Notes: generated by a model from the sequence alone, not told the origin. A stretch of 64,000 nt of DNA from Tubulanus polymorphus (GCF_964204645.1 NC_134026.1:11994450-12058449), one strand, 5' to 3'. Positions 11,344 to 23,092 are shown, numbered from the stretch's first letter. Program-made: numbers and translations.

Positions 11344-11428
11344 TTATTAGGGAAAAAAATTACTTGTGGTGATGAGTGGTGTCTCGTCCTCTCGTCCTCT
11401 GGCCTGAAAGCCTACTTTTCTAATTACT
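11344..11428. repeat. Right terminal inverted repeat of copy A
   Basis: This 85-bp sequence, from the PolB start codon to ATTACT, matches in reverse complement the left end of copy D at 58587-58670 and, interrupted, the right end of copy B. It contains a GTGATGAGTGGTGTCTCG block and a doubled CTCGTCCT. The outer bases AGTAAT agree with Polinton ends. The repeat includes the start motif of the inward-facing terminal gene. Confidence 0.75.
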
Positions 11429-11466
11429 GCAACTAAATATGTAATAGATTAACAAACCTGTTGAAT

Positions 11467-12074
11467 TTAAATAAATTCATATTTAAATGGGTGTTGTAAT
11501 CTAAATAGTAATTTTGATCTTTTATTATTTTTCAATTTATCCATATATTCATTATGTAAATCATGCGGAATAATATCATTTTCCTCAAGTGCATTTTTCA
11601 TCGATTTTCTATCTTTATTGTAGAATAAAACTAAAAATCTAATGTTTTCTCTAAAATCTTTAACAATTGAATTATATTTTTGATTTAAAACCCATGTTGT
11701 TATCCCAAAATGTCTACCAGAAAAAGCTAAATAACATAACTCACTCTCTCTAATTTTTGAATCATGTAAATTTGCACAATCATCTATAATGAATAATGTA
11801 TTTGATCCTTTATAAATATCTATTGCTATTTTAATACAATTATCTAAATTTTCTTTTACTGTTTTAGGATCTAATATAATAATTTATTATTTCTAGTAAT
11901 ATTTCTATCATAAGGTTGATTAAATTCATATGTTGGACAAAATAATACTATATTATCAAAATAGTTTTTATAAACAGTTTCTAATAAATTTAATATAAAA
12001 TAAGTTTTTCCACAATTTGTTACGCCAGAAATTAACATATTATGAGGCTCAAATATAAATAATTCCTTATTCAT
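11467..12074 (-). pseudogene. ATP: A32/FtsK-type genome-packaging ATPase, one frameshift
   Basis: The product packages DNA into capsids in this virus class. The Walker A motif GVTNCGKT is near residue 17-24, and the Walker B region with two aspartates follows in the downstream frame, as in the intact 203-aa copy at 51703-52314. A single-base change in an AAATTT run near 11880 shifts the frame after residue ~65. Copy D has a lesion at the same spot. The start codon directly follows the integrase stop. Confidence 0.82.
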
Positions 12075-13196
12075 TTATATATTTTTAATTTTACTTGATA
12101 ATATCCATTCATTGAATTTATCTGGCCATCCAACCCATTTTACTAAAGAATATTTTTTTCTTTTAATAGTTTTTGTTTTTAATACTTTTTCAATTTTATA
12201 TTCTTGTTCTAGATTTTCAGTAGTTAAACTCGATTCTTCTTCATATAAATACCCATCAACTTCTTCACCATCTAAATCTTCTAATTTATAGACATATGGT
12301 TTTGTTGTTATTACTTTTTTTATTTGATATATTTCTCTAGTAAAATTACGATCGTAACCTTTATCAAATATCTTTTTATATTTAGAAATTCTAACGTGTT
12401 GTCCTATTTTAAATCTAGGTTCACCAAAATCATCTACAAGAAATGCTCCATATAAATTATTCCAAGCAATTTCAGCATTTTCAGGTTTTCTAGCATCAAT
12501 AGGTTTCATTCCAATAGAAGAATGATAAGAATTATTATATCCTTCTATCAATTTTGGTAAAACATCAATCCATTTAAAAGTATTATTTGCTGTAAAATAT
12601 TTCCACATTCTTGTTCTTAATGTTCTATTAAATCGTTCAACAACTGCTGCTTTTTTATCCGATTTTGTTGAAAAATATTTAATATTATGATTGTCTAAGA
12701 GTTCATGAACAAGTGAATTATCAAATTCTTTTCCATCATCAAATTGTATTTTTTCTGGTTTTAGTTTATCATCCGAAAGAAATTTTCTTAAAACATGTGA
12801 TGTTTGTGCAGCATCTTTTCTATAAAGTGGGAAACTCCATACATAACGACTAAAAATATCAATTATATTCAATATCCACCAATAATCATAATTATCTTTC
12901 TTAACATTTTTCATATTTATTAAATCTTGCCACTGTTGATCCACATAACTTACCATAGTTTTACGAGTTTTATATTTTCTAACAATTTTTTTATGCGATG
13001 TATATGTTGGTTGTTCTAACATAAATACATTTATATCTTTATATTTAACTAAATTTTGTGGGATTATCTTATCTAATTTATCTTGTTTTACTTGACGCCA
13101 TATATTTTTGGTAGAAGAATAAGCAACCGAACTCTCGGGGTTGTAATATAAATTCCTTAAATATTGTTCTTTAGTATTAGGAGTTTTTTTTACCAC
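12075..13196 (-). CDS. INT: Polinton integrase, rve core plus chromodomain (373 aa)
   Basis: The intact frame has an N-terminal helical region, an rve catalytic core with QQWQ-D, FDDGKEF and VVERFN supplying the D, D and E, and a C-terminal chromodomain (YKIEKVLKTK...KFNEWILSS). It would insert the element, giving the short target duplications of Polintons. It lacks one residue beside the first catalytic aspartate (QWQDLIN versus QWQGDLID in copy D), and the following D is N, so activity may be reduced. Spacing to the ATPase is zero. Confidence 0.9.
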   Translation of the reverse strand: MVKKTPNTKEQYLRNLYYNPESSVAYSSTKNIWRQVKQDKLDKIIPQNLVKYKDINVFMLEQPTYTSHKKIVRKYKTRKTMVSYVDQQWQDLINMKNVKKDNYDYWWILNIIDIFSRYVWSFPLYRKDAAQTSHVLRKFLSDDKLKPEKIQFDDGKEFDNSLVHELLDNHNIKYFSTKSDKKAAVVERFNRTLRTRMWKYFTANNTFKWIDVLPKLIEGYNNSYHSSIGMKPIDARKPENAEIAWNNLYGAFLVDDFGEPRFKIGQHVRISKYKKIFDKGYDRNFTREIYQIKKVITTKPYVYKLEDLDGEEVDGYLYEEESSLTTENLEQEYKIEKVLKTKTIKRKKYSLVKWVGWPDKFNEWILSSKIKNI

Positions 13197-13230
13197 CCAT
13201 TTATATATCGTTAATTTTAACTTTATATTT

Positions 13231-14779
13231 CTAATATTGAATACTATCTAATTGTGAATTTGCAATATTTAATTGTGCGTCAGATATAATATGAATGTGC
13301 TTTTTAAAATTTAAGCTTCCTTTTTTCTTTTTCATGAATAATTGTATTCCATCTTTAGTGTTCTGTAGTTTTTCCCAGAACCATGTAATGAATTATCCTC
13401 TGTTGTTCTAAAATCTAACCATAATGCATATTTATTACCGGCATAATAATCAATTTGATTAATATTACAATTTTCAGATGATTTTACTTTTTCATTCATA
13501 AAATGTTTTCTAATTTCTGGCCATTGATCAATCATTCTCATTCCTTGACAAAATATTTTATTTGCTATTCCTTCGATAGTTATTTCTACTTTTGTTATTT
13601 CAGGATTATGATAATTATCTACCTTTATTGCGCCATTAGAATATGTTGCAATAGTAAGAAATATTAATATGCCTTTAATAGATCTTCTTGGGGAGTTAAT
13701 ATTCTCATTAATTATTTCATCATTTGAATTAATAGTTACAGTTTTAAATTTATCAATATAATCATATAATAATGAAAATCCTTGATTGTATTGAGTTTGA
13801 ATTATACTTGAAATATTTTCATCAGTTACTGTATCATATTCTAAACATATATTCGATAATTTATATCCCATATCTTTAACAACGTTAGATAATACAATTT
13901 CATTTACAGGAGCAAATGTTATTTCGAATATAATATCTTCTTGAATTGCGTATTTATATAAAGGTGCATTATTATTTATCAATTCAAAGTCTAATGGAAT
14001 TTTATATTTGCTTCCATATATACTTTTTATCAATTTATCTACAGCATTAGTTAATATTGCGCTATTAGCTTCTGATCTTAATTTATTTTGGTTTTCTGAT
14101 TGGATGCCTTGAAATATCATATTATTTCTATTTTCTTTAGTTAACCATAAATCTTTATAATGCATAAATAAATTATAATCATCTTATGAGAAAACTGTTT
14201 CTGGACCAATCTTTATTGTTAACTTTTTAATATAATATCTTCTTGAACTACATATTTATATAAAGGTGCATTATTATTTATCAATTCAAAGTCTAATGGA
14301 ATTTTAGATCTGCTTCCATAAATCTTTTTAATCAAATTATCTACATCATTAGCTACTACTGCATTATTGGCTTCAGATCTTAATTTATTTTGGTTTTCTG
14401 ATTGGATTCCTTGAAATATCATATTATTTCTATTTTCTTTAGTTAACCATAAATCTTTATAATGCATAAATAAATTATAATCATCTAATGAGAAAACTAT
14501 TTCTAGACCGATCTTTATAGTTAATTTTTTAATAAAATATCTTCCAACATTATCGACAACATAATTATTATTATTACCGGTTACTTTTATATCAGCTGAT
14601 AAATAAATACTATTTGGAACATAAAAAGTATTTTGTGTTAACCGAGGAATTCTAACATATAAAGTTTCATCGGGATTAATATTAGAAGGATTATGAGTAA
14701 TTATATGATGTGATCTTTCTGCTTTAATAGCATTAGATATTCTATGATTCTTGGAAGGATTGATATAACTCCCACTCAT
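13231..14779 (-). pseudogene. MCP: Major capsid protein, broken and with internal duplication
   Basis: Segment 14230-14779 encodes MCP residues 1 to about 180 and segment 13231-14229 encodes residues about 85 to the end, so ~290 bp are duplicated. The junction near 14229 shares only a few bases between the joined sites and shifts the frame. There is also a TTA to TAA change near 14184 in the second segment and a T-run indel near 13370. The gene cannot make a normal capsid protein. Start and MSGSYINPSK N-terminus match the other copies. Confidence 0.82.
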
Positions 14780-14799
14780 TTATTTAACAAAAAAGTTAA

Positions 14800-16235
14800 T
14801 TATTTATTTTTGATTATGTTTACTAACCCAAAAATAATAGCACTTACAACTGTAATTAAAAATAAAATAATATCTTCAGCAGCAAAGTTAATAATGTTCC
14901 CAGCAGATTTCAATATAAAACCAACAATTGATGCAATAATTCCTGGTAAAGCTGCAGCAGATTTTTTAGATAGTTCCCATAAATATTTTACTAATTTTTT
15001 TAAACCATCCTTAACTTTATCTTGTATAGAATTATTATCATTCGGGGGTTTATCCGGTTTATTGGGTGTAGGTGTAGATTTTAAAGCATTTGATATTGCT
15101 AAACCTATTGTTGTAAATACCATAGTTACAGCTGTTAGAATTGAAAGAATTGTTATTCCTTCTAATTTAAATAATCATTTTATTCTATCTTTCAATGATA
15201 TTTCAGAATTTGGTTTTATCAACAAATCTTTGAAAATAACTTTCAATCTATTACTATTATAATCATATGATTTTAATGATAATTTAATTTCTTCTTTCTG
15301 TAATTCTGTTATGTTATATTTTAAATCATCTTTTTGTTTTTCTAAACGTAATTCTTTTGCCTATATTCTATTTCATCAATTACTTGATGATCTAAATCAG
15401 ACTTTAATTGTTCTATTTCTTTATTTTTTCAGTTAATTCTTTTTCTAAAAATCTAATTTTAATATCTCTTATACTTTTATCATGCGCAATTTTATCAGCT
15501 TCCTTTCGTATACTAAAAATTTCTCTAATTGCTTCATCAGAAAATATATTTAAATCTTCTAATTCTTGATCTGTTGCATCAAGTAACCCATTTTCTAAAA
15601 GTTTTTCAGTTTGAACTTCGGTTGATTTAAGTTTACTAGTTTTGGAATTAATAACTTCTTTAGGAATTGTTTCTGGTTCTAAATTTTCATTAATTATCTT
15701 CAAAAAATCATCATTTCTTCGAATAAATTCTTTTCTATTTAGAGTTATCTCTTCTTCTGTAACATCAGTTATAACATCATTATTGATTTTCTTAATTCTA
15801 GATTGTTCTAATTTAATTAAAGTTGGTTTTGTTATTATTTTATCGCGACTTTTATTAGAAGAAATCTTAAAATAATAGTCATCTTTCAAATGCCAATAAT
15901 AATCACCATTTAAATATTTCAAATCTTTCAGTAAATAATTCACACCTTTATCTGTTATTTTGAATCCAGATTTTTTTAATATTGGTTTGAATTTATCAGT
16001 TAAATTGTCATATTAATTCTTTTTTTAATAAATCTGGATTTTCATTTTCAATGTCCAATCTTGAACGTGCTTTACTAACATATTCATTAGTATCAGGTCT
16101 TGCTAAATTAGAATTATATACCGTTTCATTATCGTTACTGAAGTTTGTATCATTAAATTTAGGTGGTTGTTCTTCAGTTATACCGGGTTCATCAAAAGTA
16201 TCCATTCCAATATTTTCTCCACCTTCTACATCCAT
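14800..16235 (-). pseudogene. Coiled-coil/hydrophobic Polinton protein, copy B, multiply broken
   Basis: Homologue of 959-2379 with the same acidic N-terminus (ATG at 16233-16235), coiled-coil middle and alanine/hydrophobic C-terminus. An in-frame TGA replaces a leucine codon near 15175, and frameshifts occur near 15360-15430 and 16010. Its upstream neighbour is the truncated 435-aa gene. Confidence 0.65.
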
Positions 16236-16257
16236 TTATATAATAAAAAAATTAAAA

Positions 16258-16465
16258 TTAGAAATATAATATTCCTCCTATAACAATTCCTACACAAGTT
16301 AAAGCTAATTTAGTATTTTCATGGGATTTATTATCATTATCAGTTTTAATTATATCATGTTGAATATTATCAGTTTTTATATTTTCTGTAGTGTTGTAAT
16401 ATTTTGTTTTAGAATCATTATTTAATTTAATATTCTTAGTTTTAGTTTCTGTTGATTGAATATGT
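16258..16465 (-). pseudogene. C-terminal remnant of the 435-aa protein gene
   Basis: The last ~65 codons match the C-terminus of 2396-3703, including the membrane anchor GIVIGGILYF and the K/N-rich linker. At 16465/16466 the sequence switches abruptly to the middle of the penton gene. Everything between the two sites in copy A (the rest of this gene, the 144-, 140-, 73- and 118-aa genes and the penton C-terminus) is absent. Confidence 0.7.
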
Positions 16466-17140
16466 GGAATACAAGGTTTAAAATCACATTCTGTTAAATT
16501 ATAATTTATTTGCGTTCCAAATTGTTTAACATTTTTAATGGTAAAACATTTAATATACTAGAATTACAAGTTATATCTTTAGTTGCTTCAAATGTCTTTG
16601 TAGGATCAATTAAATTGCAATAAATATAAAAGTGTGTAAAAGGCATTAAATTTGATCTACCTTCTATGTTTGCTCTAACAATCATTTTATCTGGAGGAAT
16701 TCCTAACAGTTTAGCTAAGGGTTTTTAACCACGAAAGCAAATTTTTTTATACCTAAATCATTTTTAATTTCGTCATTTAACTTTATTTTAATTTTATTAG
16801 AACTCTCACTTTTTATGAATTTAATATTAAATTTGGAATCACCTCTAATTTGTATTCGTACTTTTCTATTAATTTCTTGAGCTAATGTTTCTAAATTATA
16901 TAATCCTGGTGTTAGCATAAGTTGAACCCATTTATGATTATTTTTACTAAAAATTAAAAAGACTATGTTCATCAGTTTTATCTGATACATTATAAAAAGA
17001 GTTACATAAACTTATATTTACTAATTTCAAATCTACACAATTCTTAAATTCTCATCTAATTGTACTAATAAATTATGTGATTTATAATTTGTAAGTCTTC
17101 TTGAATCAACAAATATTCTGTATTCTTTTAATTCACCCAT
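16466..17140 (-). pseudogene. mCP: Penton-like minor capsid protein, C-terminally deleted and frameshifted
   Basis: It aligns with the penton from its start (MGELKEYRIF, ATG at 17138-17140) to just after the TECDFKPCIP block, where the deletion joint lies. Frameshifts include an A-run change near 16727, one near 16540 and ones in the N-terminal third near 16960 and 17055. It is non-functional. Confidence 0.72.
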
Positions 17141-17208
17141 TATTTATAACACAAAAAAATTACCGCTCATCACTAAAAATTAATTTTAATAAAATTTTTC
17201 CTTAATAA
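17141..17208. promoter_or_regulatory. Divergent promoter region, copy B
   Basis: This spacer matches 5976-6044 of copy A, including the ACCGCTCATCACT core and the T-tract/ATAAATG start motifs towards both genes. Its conservation between copies supports a regulatory role; activity is inference. Confidence 0.45.
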
Positions 17209-18000
17209 ATGGATGAGAAGATAGGATGTGAAATTTGTGGTGAACTTATCAGAAAAAGTAATATGGCTCGACATATGAAAAAACAGGATGAAAATTATAA
17301 ACCCCCTCAACTAAACTGCCCAAATTGTAATAAATTATTCTCAAGAAATTATGTTAAAAAACATTCAGAGAAGTGTAAAATTAATGAGGCAACGGCTAAT
17401 GTTGATAGTAATGAAAGTAATAGTAATTCTATGGAAGTTGAACCTGAAATTATTTGGAAAAGACCTTTCTTATTCTATGATAAGGATAATATAAAAGATC
17501 ATTTCTGTGAGCCTTGTAGAGTAAAATATAACCCTGAAAATATAGAAGATTGGGAGAATCATCAATTTCGTAAAGTACATATAGATAAAATTTCTAATAA
17601 ATTTGAAACAGAATTCAATGAACGAAAAAATAAAATATTAGAAAAAATGAAATATGAGAAAACGTTACCAGATAATAAAGAAACAGTTGAAAAGTTAGAA
17701 AAACAATATAACGAATTAACAAGAAAAATATATTATTGTAAATATTGTAAATTGATTATTACAACAAGTTATTCAAATCTACATAATAGAACAATAAAAC
17801 ATAAAGAAAACGTAAGAAAATACCAAGAGCTTAATGAAGATCTATTACTAAGAAATGATAGACAAAAATGCCCAAAATGTATTTATGAGTACTTAAGACA
17901 AGAAGGTCCTGTGATATTTTGTAATGAATGTGGATGGCAAAAAAATTTATGGAGTGATGAAAAAACTAGAGATATTCTTATAGAACCAAAATTAAAATAG
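17209..18000 (+). pseudogene. Multi-zinc-finger/zinc-ribbon protein, copy B, N-terminal part
   Basis: The 263 residues align with copy A at 6045-6839, keeping all cysteine/histidine sets: CEICGEL, CPNCNKLF, CEPCRVKY, CKYCKLII and the ribbon CPKC...FCNECGW. The stop here is TAG at 17998-18000 where copy A has a tyrosine codon; copy A instead stops four codons later in the protein. The two independent stops show that the uninterrupted gene continued into the next segment. Confidence 0.72.
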
Positions 18001-18534
18001 CTAGATGAAATATTTAAGATATTTTCTATGGAAGATCATACACCAGAATATAAGCAATGGCTTGAAAAAATGAAAATAATAGAAAATAAAAATGGTGAAA
18101 TAACTAAAAAAGATATAATAAAAACAATTATTCCATCAACATTTAACACACAAGAAAAGAAAATGTATTTATATTTATTATTTAATGATTATTATAAAAA
18201 ACCTAAATTAACAGAAGAAGATATGGAAAATATAAAAGACACATTCAAACAAATATTGAGATATTATGTGGATAATAGAATAACAGATTCAATTAATTAT
18301 GAATTCTTTTAAAATAAGATTGTAAATTATTTAAACATCGATATTATAATTCCATTTGATGAATTAACGAACAAAAAGAAACAAAGAGAGCGAGATGAAA
18401 TGTGGTACAAGAAATAACTTTATTTAAATGAGAAAAATGAAATGGAAGAACCTAAACAAATTATACGAGAACAATTAAATGAAAAAGAAGAAACCAACAG
18501 TGATTTCGAGTTTGATGATATTGATCCATTTTAA
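18001..18534 (+). pseudogene. C-terminal part of the zinc-finger gene, copy B
   Basis: The same frame continues past the TAG, then through an ATG at 18028 (MEDHTPEYKQWLEKM). A TAA near 18310 and a shift near 18410 interrupt it before the acidic tail ending DDIDPF. Its stop overlaps the PolB stop by two bases. It is the homologue of 6840-7346. Confidence 0.58.
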
Positions 18535-21500
18535 TAACCATAAGGTAATGTTTTTATACCATCATCTAAAATATGCCTTTTATCATCAAATGGATTCAAA
18601 CTAGTTTTTTCAACTTCATTAATGTACATCTCGTGATCTTCTGATCTTAAACAATTCATTTTGTGTTTCATTACAATTGAGTTATATAAACACTTTATAT
18701 AATCTTGAAATTCTATATGTTTATCAACCACATGTTTTGTTATTCCTTTTAACTTTTTAGCTTCATGATCTTTTGTTCTGTAACTATACATTTTACTTCT
18801 TATCCCAACAAATTCAATCATTTCATCACCCCCTAATTCATCTTTAAACTTACCAGGAATCTTTTTATTATCATTGCTAAATAGTTCATGATCTTTGGGA
18901 TAATTGCTAAAATCAAAATGATGTTTCAATGTTTTTAAGTCTTTTGTTATATCATTTGTCTTGATTTTTAGTATGTAACTGTTAGTATTGAAGCAAATTA
19001 ATGGAAATCCACAGTTGAATGTGCCATCTTCAGTTGATAAATCATAAACATAATCTGTTGGGTTAGATATTTCAAATAAATCTTCTTCAGTTAAATCTTT
19101 TTCTGTGTGGCTTAAATTAAAGCAATTTGGTTTAGATTTAATCAATCCAATATTCATATTGAAGCCTAATGAATTACATAATATATTTAACCCTGATATA
19201 GCAACTTTTCCTTTCTGTGCAAAGGTTATCTTTTTATCCTTTGTAAATTTTTTAGCACCATCTGCTGCGTAGAATCCAATGAAGAACCATTTTCTTAAAT
19301 TATTTTTTGCATTTAATACATAATCTGGAACTATCTTTTCTTTAGTTGAAGTATTACTTTTCACTATTGCATGAATATAGAATTCATCATTATATTTTAT
19401 AGCAAAATCTTTAGGATTACTTACAAATATTCTATAAACCGCGGATGATTTCATATGATCCATAATTCTAAATGTTTTATGTGAATAAACTTCTTCGCAG
19501 AATTTCTATATTCTTTCTAATAATTTCAAATCTTGATTGCATAAATACCAACGATATTGAGTGCGATTAACATATTTATACACACCTGCTGAACCATCAC
19601 CCATGAAAAATCCTTTGATAAAATATTCTTTTTCTTCTAATGTTTCAGGTTCTATATTATAAATATTATCAATTACTTCATCAAATGACATATGATTCAT
19701 TCTTTGGAAAAATCTTTTATGTAATAATTCATCTCCAATTTTTATATCAGTTGGTTTTATTTCATTACCATTTCGTTTAATTAAACTATGATCTTCTGTA
19801 ACATCTACAAACCCTAATTTAGTTCTAACTCCATAGATTTTCTTATTTGTTTTATGCCTAATAATATTCTTTAATTTTTTCCATCCATTTCTTGTCCAAA
19901 CATCCATTAAACCATTTATTTGTATTAATTCTTTTTCACCATATGAAATATAACATTCATTTTGTTTTGGAATTATTTCTGAAATTCTTCTTATCAATAT
20001 TTTATCATTACATTTTAACAATATTGGGGTGTCAGCTGTTACAGAATCAAAATATAATATTTCAATATGCTTTTCCCCAAAAAGTGGTTGTAAAACATTA
20101 TAATAAAAATCATACGTTAATAATTTTGATACTTCTAAAACAGTTGAACCAATGAATATAGGTTTATTAAATTTCATTGAGGTTCTTTTTAATTTAACTG
20201 CTGTTAAATAATCTTCAAATCTTTTATTTCCTAAATGTCTAGGACTTGATTGTAAATGTCTTAATCGTTCAGAATTATTTACTAATTCAATATCATTTCT
20301 ATTTCTAATATTTTCACATGTTTTACCATAAAAACTATTATTCATTAATTTGAAGAAATCTTTTTCAAAATCTGTTTTTGATATTGTTCTGTGTTGAGTA
20401 TTGAAATCTATATATTTTTCTAACCACTTCGATTGATTAAATTCAATATATCTATGTACTTTCTTTAATTTCATTCCTTGTTTTAGATAAAATTTTAACA
20501 TTCTATAATGAACGATATATTTGTATTTATTATTTTGAGTAAGTATTAATTTTTCTGTAAAAACATGATCTTTCGGTTTTATTTTCTTCTGGTATTCACT
20601 TAAATAACTATCATCTACGGCTAAATGTTCTGGGCAATAAGGTAAGTTTCTTGTTTTAAACTTTATGTTATCAGGATATTCTAAATCAACTACAAAGAAA
20701 TAACCAATTGGTGCTTCATCTTTTAAACTCACAATTGCGCTTTCCCAATCAGTTTTATCATCATTTTCAACTTCTGTCAATATAAAATTTTTATATGGTT
20801 GAGGTTGTATCATTGCCCAACCATATAAATTATTGGCGTCAATATATAATAATTTATATTCATCATTTGCTTTAAAATACCTATCTCCCATAACACCACT
20901 AATTCCACCTCTAATTGATTTTTCAAATAATAAAACCATGTCTGGTTCTTTTAATAAATCTAATTCTACATTTGTGTATTTTAAACCACATTGCCAGGTT
21001 AAACCAGAACTAGAGTAGCAATAACAAGGATCAATATTAAAATGATTCAAATTAACTTCTCTAAATTTTTCAAATATGTCAGCCAATATCATAACATCTG
21101 ATTTTAAATATAAATCAACTAATTCACCATGATTTTTCATCTTAAAATGGTTCCAAATATTTAATGTTCTATTAAACACTTCATCTTTCACATACTCCCC
21201 TTTTTAATTGATCATAAAATTGATCTTTTAATAATTCTGTTACATTAAAATCATCATGTGTTTTATAAAATGAATAAGGAATTGCACCTTTATATCTCAA
21301 TAATTTAAAATCTTGTTCATTTTGATAATAATGTTGAGTTATTTTAAAATCATTATCAACTAAACTTTTTGCTAAATTATCTAATGAACTTGCTAGAAAT
21401 CTATAAGAATCTAAAAATCTAATGCAACCAAATTGAAATGAAATATAATTTTCCGATGTTTTAGCTAATAGTTTAAAATCATATTTTCTTACATTTACGC

Positions 21501-23092
21501 CATTCATAGCATTATATTCTTCTATTTCTTGATTAATTGCTCCCAATTTTCCCGATAATTGTTTTATAAATAGATGGGTATCATAGCCTGATAAATTATG
21601 AAATAATATTGGAACGAAATTTACTTTTTTAGCTTGTAAATTACAATCTTCATGAGCAGCCCCACGATATTCTGAATTTAAATGATCATGATCTCTAACT
21701 TTTTTATCAAATGAATAAAAACGTTTTTCACAATAACAACAATCAGTTGCATTATTAAAATCAATTTCATCTTCTTTTGTCATAACTATTCTTTTATTTT
21801 TGTTTAATAATTCTGCAAAATCACTTTCTAATTTAATTATTTTGTTACAAAAATTATTAACCACATCTTCACCTCTAAAAGAAATATATTGACTTTCATA
21901 TAATTCAGGATAATTTGATTTTATATAAATTCCATAAGCAGCAGCTCTTTGATGAACTTTTTTAATTGTATTTATAATTGGTGGGTCTTGTATTGTGTCT
22001 TCATTTAATTCGTTTCCTTTATCCATTGATTTTAATAATTGCTTTTTGTTATATATTTCTTTTCTATCTTGATCAGTTAATTCTTTATTCAACGATTCAA
22101 AATCCCCATAAATTTCAAATGGAACAATATTTTTAAATTTATGATTAATGAATTTCAACTCACAATCTTTTTTGTTGGCATTATTAATTTGCAAAAATCT
22201 TTATTATCACATAATTCTTTATGTTTTAGTAACGCATTCTCAGTCATAAATTTAGATAAACATTTTCTACATAGATAAATTTTACGATGGTAATCACTTT
22301 CTGTTGTTCTAAAGAATAAATCAATTTGTTTTAACCACATATAATGTTCATTTTCATCTTTTTTGTAATATAACAAATCTATAACATTTTCATCATCATA
22401 ATATTCTGTTAAATATAAAGCTTCCAATGTATAATCTTTAATATTTTCACCTTTTGTCTTTGGTAATTGCATTAATTCAAATACATTTATTTTTGAATGA
22501 TTAACTTTTTCTATTTTAGGAATCATTTTTATAGTTACTGGATATTGATCAATTTTATATAATGTTTCATATTTCCGGTAATTTGTTATTCTAAAACTAT
22601 GCGTCATATCTTCTGTTGGGTGTAAACAACTAATAATTGACCATAGAAAACATTTATTATCTTCATTTTGAACATTTATTACTGCTTTTGTTGTAAATGG
22701 TAATTTAATAGAACTTGATGCTTTAATATCCTTTTCTGTTGTAAAGTTTGAGTCATTTTTAAACATTGTTTTACTTTTTGATGTTTTATTCCTTTTTGTA
22801 TTATAAACATTTAAATCTAAAAATATAATTCCATTCAATGTTAAACCAGAACCCTCAAAATATCTGTCTTCAATATGACGTTTAAATTCATTAAATATTT
22901 TTTCTAACTTCTCTTTTATTTGCGTTTTTGAAATTATTTCTTCAGAGAGTGTTTGAATATTATAATCCATTTTCTCTTCTGACTTTAAAAAACTTACTTT
23001 CCCAGAGATACTAATTTTTGGATATTCAACATCTGTTATCAAATCTAGTATTTTTTCTATTATTTCATTAAATTTACTATAATCTTCTATTG
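18531..23092 (-). pseudogene. pPolB: Protein-primed DNA polymerase B, copy B, intein-containing and broken
   Basis: It has the same motifs as copy A: YGDFE and HNLSGYD exonuclease motifs, the RDHDH/CNL zinc insert, motif A DANNLYG, motif B NNSFYG and motif C. Motif C is split by the intein at 18987-20045. The host part reads YFD before and TNS after it, so one aspartate of the DTD motif has become N. Frameshifts lie near 21190 (a C/T run) and 22170. The zinc-insert residues differ from copy A more than the rest, suggesting a different lineage or conversion. Confidence 0.88.
18987..20045 (-). other. Intein with LAGLIDADG homing endonuclease in PolB motif C, one amber stop
   Basis: A 353-codon in-frame insertion splits YFD/T(D)S. 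It begins SVTADTPILLK (block A), has VDVTEDHSLI (block B, T-x-x-H), two LAGLIDADG-like motifs (FIKGFFMGDGS and FFIGFYAADGA), VYDLSTEDG (block F) and ends CFN before threonine as the +1 residue. The penultimate His usual in inteins is Phe. A TAG at 19506-19508 interrupts the endonuclease; the frame is otherwise open. Copies A and C have no insertion here. Archaeal and large-virus polymerases carry inteins at this site, which supports the call. Confidence 0.9.

Larger units (their letters stand above)
1..11428 (-). mobile_element. Polinton/Maverick copy A, right part, cut by window edge
   Basis: This AT-rich block runs from an MCP gene cut by the window start to a terminus ending ATTACT at 11428. 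In transcription order it holds PolB, then (opposite strand) a zinc-finger gene, then penton, seven small or medium virion-type genes and MCP. By comparison with copy D, the integrase, ATPase and 200/131-aa genes should lie left of the window. The next six bases, GCAACT, are a likely target site inside copy B. The capsid genes plus PolB identify a polintovirus-type element; several genes are broken, so it is probably not autonomous. Confidence 0.9.

Noticed and set aside
13332-14779. Two adjacent MCP paralogues
   Set aside because: They are two pieces of one MCP gene with an internal duplication and frame changes; the first lacks an N-terminus and the second a C-terminus.
18531-19463. A separate 310-aa gene on the minus strand
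   Set aside because: Its start is only the first ATG after the amber codon; the frame is continuous with the intein and the PolB C-terminus.
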